A stretch of 64,000 bases of DNA from Paraburkholderia ribeironis (lineage in GTDB: Bacteria; Pseudomonadota; Gammaproteobacteria; Burkholderiales; Burkholderiaceae). A model generated the notes under the pieces. That model was not told the origin of the DNA, searched no databases, and saw only the letters and a program-made list of their open reading frames with translations. The stretch spans positions 208,393 to 272,392 of the forward strand of contig NZ_CYGX02000012.1 in NCBI RefSeq assembly GCF_900019265.1. Direction: 5' to 3'. The translations under genes and the position numbers were made by a program. Positions 31,014-40,132 of this stretch are shown in pieces (within the stretch, counting starts at the first letter, position 1; every line of letters starts with the position of its first letter).

Positions 31014-31050
31014 GAAAAAGCGCCGCGGACCGGTTGGCCGCGGCGCATAC
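31014..31050 (-). terminator. Terminator downstream of rodZ
   Basis: The minus strand reads GCGCCGCGG / CCGCGGCGC with a 9-nt loop, then TTTTTC. It lies between the rodZ stop (31059) and the ispG start (30972), so ispG must have its own promoter or depend on read-through. Confidence 0.85.
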
Positions 31051-31058
31051 CGTATCTG

Positions 31059-32174
31059 TCAAGGCAGCGCGAATCGCGCCACGTTACCTTTGGCTGCCGA
31101 ATATTTCGCCGGATCGACCGGTTCGCCGTCGAGCGTCAGCGACTCGAGACCGGCCTTGTTGCCGACCGTGACCTTGAACGGCGCCTCGCCCGTCACTTCT
31201 TTCGTATCGCCTGCGTGCACGAGACCGGAGAACACCTCCTTGCCGTCTTTGCCACGCACGCTGAACCAGCTGTCTTGCGTGACGCGCAGCGCGACGATCG
31301 CCTCGCCCGCCGCAGGCGCCACCGTTGCCGCCGCCGATGCTCCAGCCACGGCTGCCGCCGGCGCGCTCGCGCCTGCCGCCGCCTGGGCCTGGCCTTGCGG
31401 CTGTGAACCTGCCTTGGGCGCCACCGCCATAGCGGTGACCGCGGGCGCCGAAGACGGCGCCGTGCCCGTAGCCAGCGGCGCGGGCATTGGCGGCGCCGAC
31501 GCCGCGTTCTCCGCCACGGCTGGCGTTTCCGGCGCCGAAGCAGCCTCTTCCACCGCGGCGCTTGCCGGCGCAACTTGCGCGACCGCGCCCGAGGCACCGG
31601 TTGTGCCGCCCGCGGTGTCGTTCGCGCTCGCCTTCAGCCGCGCGAGCCACGCCGATGAATCGCCACCATTGGTGTGCCACATGCCCAGCGCGATCACCGC
31701 GACGACGACCGCCGCGACGCCCCACAGCCAGGAGCGGTTCTTTTGTCCGCTGCCGCCGAGCGACACCGACACCCGGCCGCGCGGCAAATCCTTGCCCGAC
31801 GAAGCGGGCATCGACAGATCCGGCGCGGGCACTCCCGTCTCGCGCCGCAACGCCTGCGTGAACGGCGCGGGATCGGCACCAAGCATCTTCGCGTAACTGC
31901 GCACCACGCCGAGCGCGAACGTCGTGTCCGGCAGATGGCTGATGTCGCCCGATTCGAGCGCGCGCAGCTTGATGACGGGCACCTTGAGACGCGCCGACAC
32001 GTCTTCGATCGTCCAGCCTTTCGATTCACGCAATTGGGTCAAGCGCGCGCCAACCGCCGCCAACGAATCGATGCCCGACTGGGCAACGGGCTGGACCACC
32101 GCCCGCGCGACTGGCGCCGGATGGCCTTCGTTTGTATCTGTGTCGTGCGGCTGCGGGTGCTGCGGCTCACTCAT
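31059..32174 (-). CDS. rodZ: RodZ-like cytoskeleton/cell-shape protein (HTH + DUF4115)
   Basis: 371-aa bitopic membrane protein. N-terminal Cro-type HTH (about 45-100: KGWTIEDVSARLKVP, ALESGDISHLPDTTFALG, VRSYAKMLG), which in RodZ binds MreB rather than DNA; one transmembrane helix near 180-200 (SWLWGVAAVVVAVIALGMW); an Ala/Pro/Ser-rich periplasmic linker of about 100 residues; and a C-terminal DUF4115 beta domain (RVTQDSWFSVRGKDGKEVFSGLV). A usable Shine-Dalgarno (AAAGGA) precedes ATG 32174. Position between rlmN and ispG is conserved, although pilF/pilW, often found between rlmN and rodZ, is not here. Confidence 0.9.
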   Translation of the reverse strand: MSEPQHPQPHDTDTNEGHPAPVARAVVQPVAQSGIDSLAAVGARLTQLRESKGWTIEDVSARLKVPVIKLRALESGDISHLPDTTFALGVVRSYAKMLGADPAPFTQALRRETGVPAPDLSMPASSGKDLPRGRVSVSLGGSGQKNRSWLWGVAAVVVAVIALGMWHTNGGDSSAWLARLKASANDTAGGTTGASGAVAQVAPASAAVEEAASAPETPAVAENAASAPPMPAPLATGTAPSSAPAVTAMAVAPKAGSQPQGQAQAAAGASAPAAAVAGASAAATVAPAAGEAIVALRVTQDSWFSVRGKDGKEVFSGLVHAGDTKEVTGEAPFKVTVGNKAGLESLTLDGEPVDPAKYSAAKGNVARFALP

Positions 32175-32392
32175 CCCAAATCCTTTCGCGTCGATTCTTT
32201 TTCACTCGTGCAACCCGGACAGATTGAAGCCTCATGCCCGAATCGCAGACCGTTTATAACAAAATGCGCGGCCTCGTGTGCCGCTTCCGATCGCTTCTGC
32301 AAACTTTCTTTTCAATCGACGGTGGCATGAAGGATCGTCGCACGCTCGGAAAGCTTTTCATTGAACGCCGACGCCCTGTGCCACACGACCGA

Positions 32393-33559
32393 TTACACGG
32401 CACGAACCTCGATAACTTTCGCGGCCTTCCCGGTGCGCTCAGCAAGGCGCGTGCGGTCCTGCACCGCACCGGCCAGCTGACCGCAGGCAGCGTCGATATC
32501 ATCGCCGCGTGTTTTACGCACTGTGGTGACGACGCCTGCGTCGATCAACACTTGTGCAAACCGCTTGATCTGTTCCGGCTTCGAGCGGATAAGGCCCGAT
32601 TCGGGGAACGGATTGAACGGAATCAGATTGAATTTGCACGGCACGTCGCGCGTGAGCGCGAGCAGTTCGCGCGCCTGCGCTTCGCTGTCGTTCACGCCGT
32701 CGAGCATGCAATATTCGAACGTAATGAAATCGCGCGGCGCGACTCTCAGATAGCGCTGACAGGCCGCCATCAGTTCGCGCAACGGATGCTTCCTGTTCAA
32801 CGGCACCAGCATGTCGCGCAGCGGATCGCTCGGCGCGTGCAGCGACACCGCGAGCGCCACCGGCAAATCGGCGCCAAGCCGGTCCATCATCGGCACGACG
32901 CCCGACGTGGACAACGTGACACGCCGGCGCGACAGGCCGTACGCATTGTCGTCGAGCATCAGGCGCATGGCCGGCACCACTGCGTCGTAATTGAGCAGCG
33001 GCTCACCCATGCCCATCATCACGACGTTCGTGACGACGCGCTCGCCCTTGCCGTCGCCGCCCGTGGCACGGCCACCGGCCACGCCGCGCGACGCACGCAG
33101 CGCAAACTCGGCCATGCGCAGCTGGCCGATGATTTCGCCAGTGGTGAGATTGCGGGAGAAACCCTGTTTGCCGGTCGAACAGAAACGGCAGTTGACCGCA
33201 CACCCGGCCTGCGACGACACACACAGCGTGCCGCGTGTTTCTTCGGGGATGTACACGGTTTCAACCGCGTTGCCGTTGCCGACGTCGATCAGCCACTTGC
33301 GTGTGCCGTCGGTGGAAATATGATCGCTGACGATGCCGGGCATCGAGATCGTGGCGCGCCCCTTGAGCTTTTCGCGCAAGGACTTCGCCAGATCGGTCAT
33401 ACCGTCGAAGTCGGCAGCGTTGTACTGGTGAATCCAGCGCTGCAATTGCTTGGCGCGAAACGGTTTCTCGCCCAGGCTGTCGCAGTAGGCGACGAGCCCT
33501 TGGGCGTCGAGGTCGAGAAGGTTGACGGTGGGACTGCTCGTCATATCGAATCCAGCCAT
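32393..33559 (-). CDS. rlmN: Dual-specificity 23S rRNA / tRNA methyltransferase RlmN
   Basis: 388-aa radical SAM enzyme that methylates C2 of A2503 in 23S rRNA and A37 of some tRNAs. The radical SAM cluster motif is C120-AVN-C124-RF-C127; the methyl-carrying cysteine corresponds to C359 ([12 protein letters not shown]). Other motifs: [11 protein letters not shown] and [13 protein letters not shown]. An extra Gly/Arg segment ([18 protein letters not shown]) extends a surface loop before [12 protein letters not shown] 33559 or ATG 33544 ([13 protein letters not shown]) may be the start. Transcribed after ndk. Confidence 0.96.
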   Translation of the reverse strand: MAGFDMTSSPTVNLLDLDAQGLVAYCDSLGEKPFRAKQLQRWIHQYNAADFDGMTDLAKSLREKLKGRATISMPGIVSDHISTDGTRKWLIDVGNGNAVETVYIPEETRGTLCVSSQAGCAVNCRFCSTGKQGFSRNLTTGEIIGQLRMAEFALRASRGVAGGRATGGDGKGERVVTNVVMMGMGEPLLNYDAVVPAMRLMLDDNAYGLSRRRVTLSTSGVVPMMDRLGADLPVALAVSLHAPSDPLRDMLVPLNRKHPLRELMAACQRYLRVAPRDFITFEYCMLDGVNDSEAQARELLALTRDVPCKFNLIPFNPFPESGLIRSKPEQIKRFAQVLIDAGVVTTVRKTRGDDIDAACGQLAGAVQDRTRLAERTGKAAKVIEVRAV

Positions 33560-33703
33560 TTCAGTGCGAGACTACGTTCATGCAACAAGCTGCATGAACG
33601 TCATGCCGTTCGCGCCCATTCCTGCTGCTTTTACCTTACTACTTTGCCGGGCGATTGGTGCGATAAATCGGATTGGCCGCACGAACCGCGCCGCACAGGT
33701 CGC

Positions 33704-34129
33704 TTAACGCGAGTAGACGTTCACTTGCGGGAAGAAGAACGCGATTTCAACCGCGGCCGTTTCAGCGGCGTCCGAACCGTGCACTGCGTTCGCGTCGATG
33801 CTGTCAGCGAAGTCGGCGCGGATCGTGCCCTTTTCCGCCTTCTTCGGGTCGGTTGCACCCATCAGGTCACGGTGCTTCAGGACGGCGTTCTCGCCTTCCA
33901 GCACTTGCACGATCACCGGGCCCGAGATCATGAATTCGACCAGGTCCTTAAAGAACGGGCGTGCAGCGTGCACCGCGTAGAACTTCTCCGCATCAGCGCG
34001 CGACAGATGAACCATGCGCGATGCCACGATCTTCAGACCAGCGTTTTCGAAACGGCTGTAGATCTGGCCGATCACGTTCTTGGCCACTGCGTCCGGCTTG
34101 ATAATCGACAGGGTGCGTTCGAGCGCCAT
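33704..34129 (-). CDS. ndk: Nucleoside diphosphate kinase
   Basis: 141-aa enzyme that equilibrates NTP pools. The phosphorylated histidine is H117 in [23 protein letters not shown] is the family start, and the KPDAVAKN and RPFF motifs are intact. A good Shine-Dalgarno (GGAG) precedes ATG 34129. First gene of the long minus-strand block; upstream on the minus strand lies a TACAAT-like -10 (around 34177-34182) with a weak -35. Divergent from the BI-1 family gene. Confidence 0.98.
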   Translation of the reverse strand: MALERTLSIIKPDAVAKNVIGQIYSRFENAGLKIVASRMVHLSRADAEKFYAVHAARPFFKDLVEFMISGPVIVQVLEGENAVLKHRDLMGATDPKKAEKGTIRADFADSIDANAVHGSDAAETAAVEIAFFFPQVNVYSR

Positions 34130-34412
34130 AAAAACTCCAAAAAATTAATAGGTTACAGATTCAAATGAATCCGCAATTGTAGCATGTTCCCGTGTATGAT
34201 TGCGATTGGACCCTTACAGGACCGAAAGGTCGCCAGCAGAACTTGCAAAATGCTGGTAGCGTAGGCCGTGCGGACATTTTCGGGGTGTTGAAACTCCCTG
34301 CTCCCGCACTAATCTTAGGGATAAACACTTTGCGCCTGGCCGCAAACCGGCCGGCGCGGCACCAACCGCCGTACCACCATCACGAAACACGCTTCTGAGG
34401 TAAGGAGAGACC

Positions 34413-35111
34413 ATGAACGAATATCCGTATAGCTTTGGCCGCAATGGCGCCGTCAGCACGGCCGAAACGCGTAACCGCGTGCTACGGAACACTTACTGGC
34501 TGCTGGCACTGTCCATGATTCCGACGGTGCTCGGCGCGTGGGTCGGCCTCGCCACCGGCTTCTCGCTGTTCGCCGCCACCAGCCCGGCTATGAGCCTGCT
34601 GGCGTTCCTCGCGATCGCCTTCGGCTTCATGTTCGCGATCCAGAAAACCAAGGACAGCGCGATCGGCGTCTTCGTGCTGCTCGGCTTCACGTTCTTCATG
34701 GGCCTGATGCTGTCGCGCATTCTCGGCTTCGTGCTCGGTTTCTCGAACGGCCCGTCGCTGATCATGCTTGCGTTTGGCGGCACGGGTGTGATCTTCGCGT
34801 CGATGGCCACCATCGCCACGGTCAGCAAGCGCGACTTCTCCGGGCTGGGCAAGTGGCTGTTCATGGGCGTGATCGTGCTGCTGCTGGCTTCGGTCGCGAA
34901 CGTGTTCCTGCAACTGCCGGCGCTGATGCTCACGTTCTCCGTGATGGCAATCGTGATCTTCTCAGCTTACATGCTGTTCGACGTCCAGCGCGTCGTGAAC
35001 GGCGGCGAGACGAACTACATCACGGCCACGCTCGCAATCTATCTGGATCTGTACAACGTGTTCGTCAACCTGCTCGCGCTGCTCGGCATTTTCGGCGGCA
35101 ACCGCAACTAA
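34413..35111 (+). CDS. Bax inhibitor-1 / YccA family membrane protein
   Basis: 232-aa protein with seven predicted transmembrane helices and no globular domain. Family signatures include TYWLLALSMIPTVLGAW near the start and the conserved ending LYLDLYNVFVNLLALLG-like (YLDLYNVFVNLLALL). E. coli YccA is an FtsH substrate and modulator, and hflK/hflC, the other FtsH modulators, are in this window, but that is only a thematic link. AAGGAG is well placed before ATG 34413. Monocistronic: a strong terminator follows. Confidence 0.93.
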   Translation: MNEYPYSFGRNGAVSTAETRNRVLRNTYWLLALSMIPTVLGAWVGLATGFSLFAATSPAMSLLAFLAIAFGFMFAIQKTKDSAIGVFVLLGFTFFMGLMLSRILGFVLGFSNGPSLIMLAFGGTGVIFASMATIATVSKRDFSGLGKWLFMGVIVLLLASVANVFLQLPALMLTFSVMAIVIFSAYMLFDVQRVVNGGETNYITATLAIYLDLYNVFVNLLALLGIFGGNRN

Positions 35112-35167
35112 CCAAGTCTGATTCGGGCGCGGCGCTGTAGAGGCGCCCGCCCTGAAGCCAACAAAAC

Positions 35168-35205
35168 AAAAAGCCCATAACGTTAGCTCGTTATGGGCTT
35201 TTTGT
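35168..35205. terminator. Bidirectional terminator after BI-1 family gene
   Basis: Stem AAGCCCATAACG / CGTTATGGGCTT with flanking A and T tracts, between the BI-1 gene (+) and the MBL hydrolase gene (-, stop 35264). Suits both directions. Confidence 0.9.
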
Positions 35206-35263
35206 TTTGCAGGATCGCGCCGACGACGCATTCAATGACGTCTGGCACGGCCTCAGGCGCGCA

Positions 35264-36037
35264 TCACACGGCCAGCCACGCAAAGCCTTCATTCTGCGAA
35301 GCGACCACCACTTCAGTGGGCGCCGCCCCCAGCACGCCGGCCATCGCGGCCTGCGCCAGTTCCGGCAGGTTGTTCTGCTGGCTCAGGTGAGCCGCGACCA
35401 GATGGCGTAGCCTGGAACGATCGAGCGAAGCCAGAATCTCCGCCGCCATGTCGTTGTTCAGATGCCCATGATTGCCGCCGATGCGCGCCTTCAACGACTG
35501 AGGATAGCGGCTGCCCGCCAGCATCCCCACATCGTGATTGCACTCGAGGACCAGCGCATCGCAACCGCTCAGCACCGCGCTGATATGCGGCGTTGACGTA
35601 CCGACATCGGTCAGCACGCCGAGCCGGCTCGCACCGTTCGAGAACACGTATTGCAGCGGCTCGCGTGCGTCGTGAGGGACGGTGTAAGGCAGAACGCTGA
35701 GGTCGCCGATCGCCACCGCGTCATCGCTCCACAACACCTGCAGGTCGACGTCGGCTTCGTCGGCACCCACCGCGCGGGCGGTGCCCCAGCTCATGTACAA
35801 CGGAATCGACCACTTGCGCGCCAGCGTCAGCGCGCTGCCGATGTGGTCGCTATGCTCATGCGTGATCAGGATCGCGTCGAGGGCTTCGGCGCTCGCGCCG
35901 ATTCGCGTGAGACGCCGCTCGACTTCCCGCGCCGAAAAGCCGCAGTCGAGCAGCACGCGCGTGGTAGTCGCGCCGCTTTGTGCTTCTACCAGCAACGCAT
36001 TGCCTTCACTACCACTGCCAAGGCTCGCGAAGCGCAC
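35264..36037 (-). CDS. MBL-fold metallohydrolase (YycJ/WalJ type)
   Basis: 257-aa metallo-beta-lactamase fold protein. The metal motif THEHSDHIG (H60, H62, D64, H65) is complete, with the downstream His in TVPHDARE, Asp in DVGTSTPHI and final His in VAAHLSQQNN. The start FASLGSGSEGNALLVE is the YycJ signature. Family members act on nucleic acids (5' exonuclease-like) or unknown phosphodiesters. Begins 7 bp after the bamC stop, so likely in the dapA-bamC transcript. Confidence 0.88.
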   Translation of the reverse strand: MRFASLGSGSEGNALLVEAQSGATTTRVLLDCGFSAREVERRLTRIGASAEALDAILITHEHSDHIGSALTLARKWSIPLYMSWGTARAVGADEADVDLQVLWSDDAVAIGDLSVLPYTVPHDAREPLQYVFSNGASRLGVLTDVGTSTPHISAVLSGCDALVLECNHDVGMLAGSRYPQSLKARIGGNHGHLNNDMAAEILASLDRSRLRHLVAAHLSQQNNLPELAQAAMAGVLGAAPTEVVVASQNEGFAWLAV

Positions 36038-36044
36038 GGCTCGC

Positions 36045-37184
36045 TTAATTGAGTTGCGCGTGCAGCAGCGACACGATGCGCTGCGCGTCGGACGACGTGT
36101 CGATCTGGCCGTTCGCGTCGAGCACCGCCACCTGCGTCACGGTGTCGCCCTTCGCGCGCACGTTGACGAGGAATTCCTGCCCCGGCTTCTTCGACGAATT
36201 GCCACTGTAGAACAGCTTGCCGAACAGCCCTTCCTTCTTCAGCTCCTGCATCGAGTCCGCGTAGCGCACGTAGTAGATGCCCTTCTCGCGATCGCGGTTG
36301 TCGACGGTGAAGTTGGTGCGGTCGAGCGCGAGGCCCACGCGCAGCCAGGCGCGATCGAACGACTCCTGCAGATCGAGCGTCGACGCACCCGCGCTCATGT
36401 CGATCCGGGTCGGCGCGGTGGCCGGGCGCGCGTCGGTCAGCAACTGCTTCGATTGCGCTTCGGTCAGGCCGAACTTCTCCATCAGCTTGGCGAGGAACAG
36501 CGCTTCGAGCGCCGGGTCGCGCGGACGCTCTTCCCAGCGCGACGACGTCTTGTCCTGCCCGGTCAGCATTTCTTCCATCGCGCTGTGCGTGATGGAGATG
36601 TCGGTGGTGCTGGACGCTCCGCGCGACACGAGCGTGCGGAAGCTGTCGCGGGTGCCCGACGAATACGCGAAGTCGATCACCTTGCCCACCGTGCGGCGGA
36701 ACCAGTCGTCCGGAATGTTCGCGCGGTTCTCGGCCCAGTCGGTCGTCATGATGCCGGTAGCCGGCGCGTCCGTTTTCAGGACGAAGCCGTTTTCCTGCCA
36801 GAACTCCTGCAATTGCGGCCACAGCTGTTCCGGCGAGCGGCCGTCGACCACCAGCCAGCGGCGATCGCCGTCACGCTCGATGTGCATGCCGAGCGGGTCC
36901 TGCGCGTTGGGCTGGCCTTCGGTCGCATTGCCGGCCGACGTGACCGTGCGTGCGGTCGCGCCGCCCAGCGCCAGATTGGCCGGCGGCGCCACGTAGCGCT
37001 GGTCATTTGGCGTGGTGCTGAGGTCGCCCGGCACGGCAAGCGGCGGTGCGGTGGCCGCGCCCTTGTAGTTGACGCGGTCGGAAGCGAACCAGTCGTTCAG
37101 CGTGTCACAGCCGGCGAGGGTCGTCAGGGCAAGCGCCAGCGCCGCCATGCGGGTTGCGTGGAGGGAAAGTGCGGAACGTTTCAT
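36045..37184 (-). CDS. bamC: Outer membrane assembly lipoprotein BamC (NlpB)
   Basis: 379-aa lipoprotein. The lipobox LAGC puts the lipidated cysteine at C26. The N-terminal unstructured segment (DRVNYKGAATAPPLAVPGDLS...) is the part that binds BamD, followed by two helix-grip domains (GDRRWLVVDGRSPEQLWPQL from about 105; the second from about 240). A good AAGGA precedes the ATG. It follows dapA, the arrangement seen in E. coli (dapA-bamC). Confidence 0.92.
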   Translation of the reverse strand: MKRSALSLHATRMAALALALTTLAGCDTLNDWFASDRVNYKGAATAPPLAVPGDLSTTPNDQRYVAPPANLALGGATARTVTSAGNATEGQPNAQDPLGMHIERDGDRRWLVVDGRSPEQLWPQLQEFWQENGFVLKTDAPATGIMTTDWAENRANIPDDWFRRTVGKVIDFAYSSGTRDSFRTLVSRGASSTTDISITHSAMEEMLTGQDKTSSRWEERPRDPALEALFLAKLMEKFGLTEAQSKQLLTDARPATAPTRIDMSAGASTLDLQESFDRAWLRVGLALDRTNFTVDNRDREKGIYYVRYADSMQELKKEGLFGKLFYSGNSSKKPGQEFLVNVRAKGDTVTQVAVLDANGQIDTSSDAQRIVSLLHAQLN

Positions 37185-37313
37185 GAGGTCCTTCGTGATG
37201 CTGGAACGCGGTGCCTGGTTCGGTGTACCGGGAACGTGGGCTGGATCGACGTCGGTTAAGGAAATGCCTGTGGCAGTCTTGGTTTGGCGTGCTGGGTGCC
37301 GCGCTTGATCCGC

Positions 37314-38264
37314 TTAACCCAGCAGGCCCGCTTCGCGCAGCGCGCCGCGCACCACTTCGTGGTATTGCGCGTCGAGCGGCGTGAGCGGCAGGCGAATTCC
37401 GCCCTGCACACGACCCAGTTGCTGCAATGCCCATTTGGCCGGAATCGGATTCGACTCGATGAACAGGTTCTTATGCAGCGACAGGAGTTTCAGATGGATC
37501 TCGCGCGCGGTCTTTGCGTCCGCCGCCAGCGCAGCCTTGCACAGATCGCTCATCGCCCGCGGCGCGACGTTCGCGGTCACCGAGATATTGCCGTGGCCGC
37601 CGAGCAGCATCAGCGCGATCGCGGTGGGATCGTCGCCGCTATAGATGCCGAAGTGCGCGGGCGCGGATTTGATCAGATGCGCGGCGCGATCGATGTTGCC
37701 GGTCGCTTCCTTGACACCGACGATGCCCGGCACCTGCGCGCAACGCAGAATGGTTTCGTTGCTCATGTCCGCGACGGTGCGGCCCGGCACGTTGTACAGG
37801 ATCACCGGCAGATCGACGGTTTCGGCGATCTTCGCGAAATGGCGATAGATGCCTTCCTGAGTCGGCTTGTTGTAGTACGGCACCACCTGCAGCGTGGCGT
37901 CCGCGCCGACATCCTTCGCCTGTTGCGTGAGTTCGATCGCTTCAGTGGTGGAGTTGCCGCCCGAGCCCGCGATCACCGGAATCCGGCCCGCTGTATGCTC
38001 GACCGCGGTCTTGACCATCAGCACGTGCTCTTCGACCGACAGCGTGGCCGATTCGCCGCTCGTGCCGACCACCACCAGCGCGTCGGTGCCTTCCTCGATG
38101 TGCCAGTCGATCAGTTTGCGAAACGCCGGCAGATCGAGGCTGCCGTCTTCGAGCATCGGGGTAATGATGGCAGGAATGCTGCCGCGAATCTGAACGCCGT
38201 CATTGCTGCTGCGACTGCCGCTCATGTTGCCGCTCATATTGCCGCTCTGGTTGCCGTTAGTCAT
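37314..38264 (-). CDS. dapA: 4-hydroxy-tetrahydrodipicolinate synthase with repeat-extended N-terminus
   Basis: 316-aa class I aldolase-fold enzyme condensing pyruvate with aspartate semialdehyde in lysine/DAP synthesis. The Schiff-base lysine is K185 (GVKEATG), with Y157 (YNVPGRT) and the GTSGESATL substrate loop. The first ~20 residues ([17 protein letters not shown]) come from a 12-bp DNA repeat and lie outside the normal enzyme, giving an offset of about 24 against E. coli (K161). Three ATGs (38264, 38237, 38225) occur in or before the repeat and each repeat contains a GAGCGG that can mimic a ribosome-binding site, so the true start is uncertain. bamC follows. Confidence 0.95.
   Translation of the reverse strand: MTNGNQSGNMSGNMSGSRSSNDGVQIRGSIPAIITPMLEDGSLDLPAFRKLIDWHIEEGTDALVVVGTSGESATLSVEEHVLMVKTAVEHTAGRIPVIAGSGGNSTTEAIELTQQAKDVGADATLQVVPYYNKPTQEGIYRHFAKIAETVDLPVILYNVPGRTVADMSNETILRCAQVPGIVGVKEATGNIDRAAHLIKSAPAHFGIYSGDDPTAIALMLLGGHGNISVTANVAPRAMSDLCKAALAADAKTAREIHLKLLSLHKNLFIESNPIPAKWALQQLGRVQGGIRLPLTPLDAQYHEVVRGALREAGLLG
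38216..38254 (-). repeat. 12-bp tandem repeat at the dapA 5' end
   Basis: About three 12-bp units (plus-strand forms CTCATGTTGCCG, CTCATATTGCCG, CTCTGGTTGCCG), encoding GNMS/GNQS. Each middle unit supplies an in-frame ATG. Confidence 0.85.
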
Positions 38265-38307
38265 GAAACGCGATGAATTTGATCAGGTAAACCGCGATTG
38301 TAGCGGA

Positions 38308-38910
38308 TTAGCCAGCCAACTCGTAACAAGGCGGGGATACCGCCTGCGCGGGGCCGTCTGGGCGCTGTGTCTCCAGAATTGCGCAGATCCGCTGAACATA
38401 GGCCGGACGCGGCTGCGCGAGAAAACCGTCCTGAAACGCGACCACCCGTAGCTGGCCGCGCACCCTTTCGAGCAACTCGCCGGGTGCAAGCAGAAACGCT
38501 GGATTCGAGGGTTTGCCGACGCTTTCGTTTCCTTGCGCGAAGGTCTCGTAAACCAGTACGCCGCCAGGCGCGAGCGAGCGCAACAGTTGCGCAAACAGCG
38601 GCCGGTGCAGATAGTTCGTGACGACCACAGCGGCGAAGCGCGCGTTATCGGACAAGGGCCACGCGGCGCCTTCGAGGTCGGCCACGAGCGGCGTGATGAG
38701 CGGCTCGCCGCGCAGCGTGTCGAGCGCGGCTGCGTCGCGGTCGATGGCGATCACCGGGTGTCCTAGCGACGCGAACAAACGCGCGTGCCGCCCCGCCCCC
38801 GACGCGACGTCGAGCACCACGCCGCCCGCCGCGACCAGGTGCGCCCAGTCGCGCACCCAGCGCGACGGCTCATCCAACCCATGCATGGCCGCGACCGGCG
38901 TGCTCATCAC
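38308..38910 (-). CDS. Class I SAM-dependent methyltransferase (small, TehB-like fold)
   Basis: 200-aa protein. SAM-binding motif I is VLDVASGAGRHARLFAS (about 32-48), the acidic residue ending beta-2 is in VIAIDRDAAAL (about 53-63), and motif IV-like VVTNYLHRPLF follows. No substrate-binding domain is visible, so the methyl acceptor is unknown. The start overlaps nothing, and trpS ends 14 bp upstream, so translation is probably coupled. Confidence 0.85.
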   Translation of the reverse strand: MMSTPVAAMHGLDEPSRWVRDWAHLVAAGGVVLDVASGAGRHARLFASLGHPVIAIDRDAAALDTLRGEPLITPLVADLEGAAWPLSDNARFAAVVVTNYLHRPLFAQLLRSLAPGGVLVYETFAQGNESVGKPSNPAFLLAPGELLERVRGQLRVVAFQDGFLAQPRPAYVQRICAILETQRPDGPAQAVSPPCYELAG

Positions 38911-38923
38911 TTCGGCGGGCGGA

Positions 38924-40126
38924 TCAGTTGTACGACAGGCCCATGGCCTCGCGGACCTCGCGCATCGTTTCCGTGGCGTACTTGCGGGCCTTGTCGCAAC
39001 CGTCGGCGACGATCGCGCGCAGCAGCGACGGATCGTCCATGTACTTCTGCGCGCGCTCGAGCATAGGCTGCTGCTCGCGCAGAATCCCTTCGATCACCGG
39101 CTGCTTGCATTCCAGGCAACCGATGCCTGCCGAGCGGCAGCCCTTCTGCACCCACTCGTGGGTGGCTTCGTCCGTGTAGACCTGGTGCAGCTGCCACACC
39201 GGGCACTTGTCCGGATCGCCCGGATCGGTGCGGCGCACGCGGGCCGGATCGGTCGGCATGGTGCGGACTTTCTTCGTGATGGTCTCCGCGTCTTCGCGCA
39301 GCCCGATCGTGTTGCCGTACGACTTCGACATCTTCTGGCCGTCGAGGCCCGGCATGCGCGACGCTTCGGTCAGCATCGCCTGCGGCTCGACCAGAATGAT
39401 CTTGCGCGAGCCTTCGAGGTAGCCAAACAGCCGCTCGCGATCGTTCATCGACAGGCTTTGCGACTCCTGCAGCATCGCGCGCGCGCGTTCGAGCGCTTCG
39501 TCGTCGCCTTCCTGCTGGTAGGCGTTGCGCAGCTCGTGATACAGCTTGGCGCGCTTGCCGCCTAGCTTCTTCGCGGCCTCATTGGCCTTCTCCTCGAAGC
39601 CCGGTTCGCGGCCGTACAGGTAGTTGAAACGGCGCGCGATTTCACGCGTCATTTCGACGTGCGGCACCTGGTCTTCACCAACCGGCACGAGCGAGCCGCG
39701 ATACAGCAGGATGTCCGCCGCCATCAGCACCGGATAGCCGAGGAAGCCGTAGGTGGACAGGTCCTTGTCCTTGAGCTTCTCCATCTGCTCCTTGTAGGTC
39801 GGCACGCGTTCGAGCCAGCCGAGCGGCGTGCTCATGCCAAGCAGCAGCGCCAGCTCCGCATGCTCGGGCACCCTGCTCTGGATGAACAGCGTCGCCTGCG
39901 CCGGATCGATGCCGGACGCGAGCCAGTCGATCAGCACGTCCCACACGTTCTGTTCGATCACTTCGGGCGTTTCGTAGTGCGTCGTCAGCGCGTGCCAGTC
40001 GACCACGCAGAAGAAGCACGGGTATTCGGACTGCAGCCGCACCCAGTTTTTCAGCACACCGTGATAGTGGCCGAGGTGCAGCGACCCGGTGGGCCGCATG
40101 CCGGAGAAGATACGGTCTGGGAACAT
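38924..40126 (-). CDS. trpS: Tryptophanyl-tRNA synthetase with possible 4Fe-4S motif
   Basis: 400-aa class I synthetase, about 65 residues longer than E. coli TrpRS (334). HIGH-type motif HLGHYHG (17-23) and KMSKS (265-269) are intact. Residues about 180-250 form a charged helical insertion (KKLGGKRAKLYHELRNAY...). The C-terminal domain holds four cysteines, C308, C330, C337 and C340, spaced x21/x6/x2. This closely resembles the C-x22-C-x6-C-x2-C iron-sulfur motif described for Thermotoga maritima TrpRS. That they bind a cluster here is inference. Site-2 protease gene upstream, methyltransferase gene downstream. Confidence 0.96.
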   Translation of the reverse strand: MFPDRIFSGMRPTGSLHLGHYHGVLKNWVRLQSEYPCFFCVVDWHALTTHYETPEVIEQNVWDVLIDWLASGIDPAQATLFIQSRVPEHAELALLLGMSTPLGWLERVPTYKEQMEKLKDKDLSTYGFLGYPVLMAADILLYRGSLVPVGEDQVPHVEMTREIARRFNYLYGREPGFEEKANEAAKKLGGKRAKLYHELRNAYQQEGDDEALERARAMLQESQSLSMNDRERLFGYLEGSRKIILVEPQAMLTEASRMPGLDGQKMSKSYGNTIGLREDAETITKKVRTMPTDPARVRRTDPGDPDKCPVWQLHQVYTDEATHEWVQKGCRSAGIGCLECKQPVIEGILREQQPMLERAQKYMDDPSLLRAIVADGCDKARKYATETMREVREAMGLSYN

Positions 40127-40132
40127 GGTTAT

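Noticed and set aside
28369..31896. 1175-codon open frame on the plus strand
   Set aside because: It lies fully antisense to hisS, ispG and rodZ, which have clear family motifs. High third-position GC in genes commonly leaves an antisense frame free of stops; the translation has no recognisable domain.
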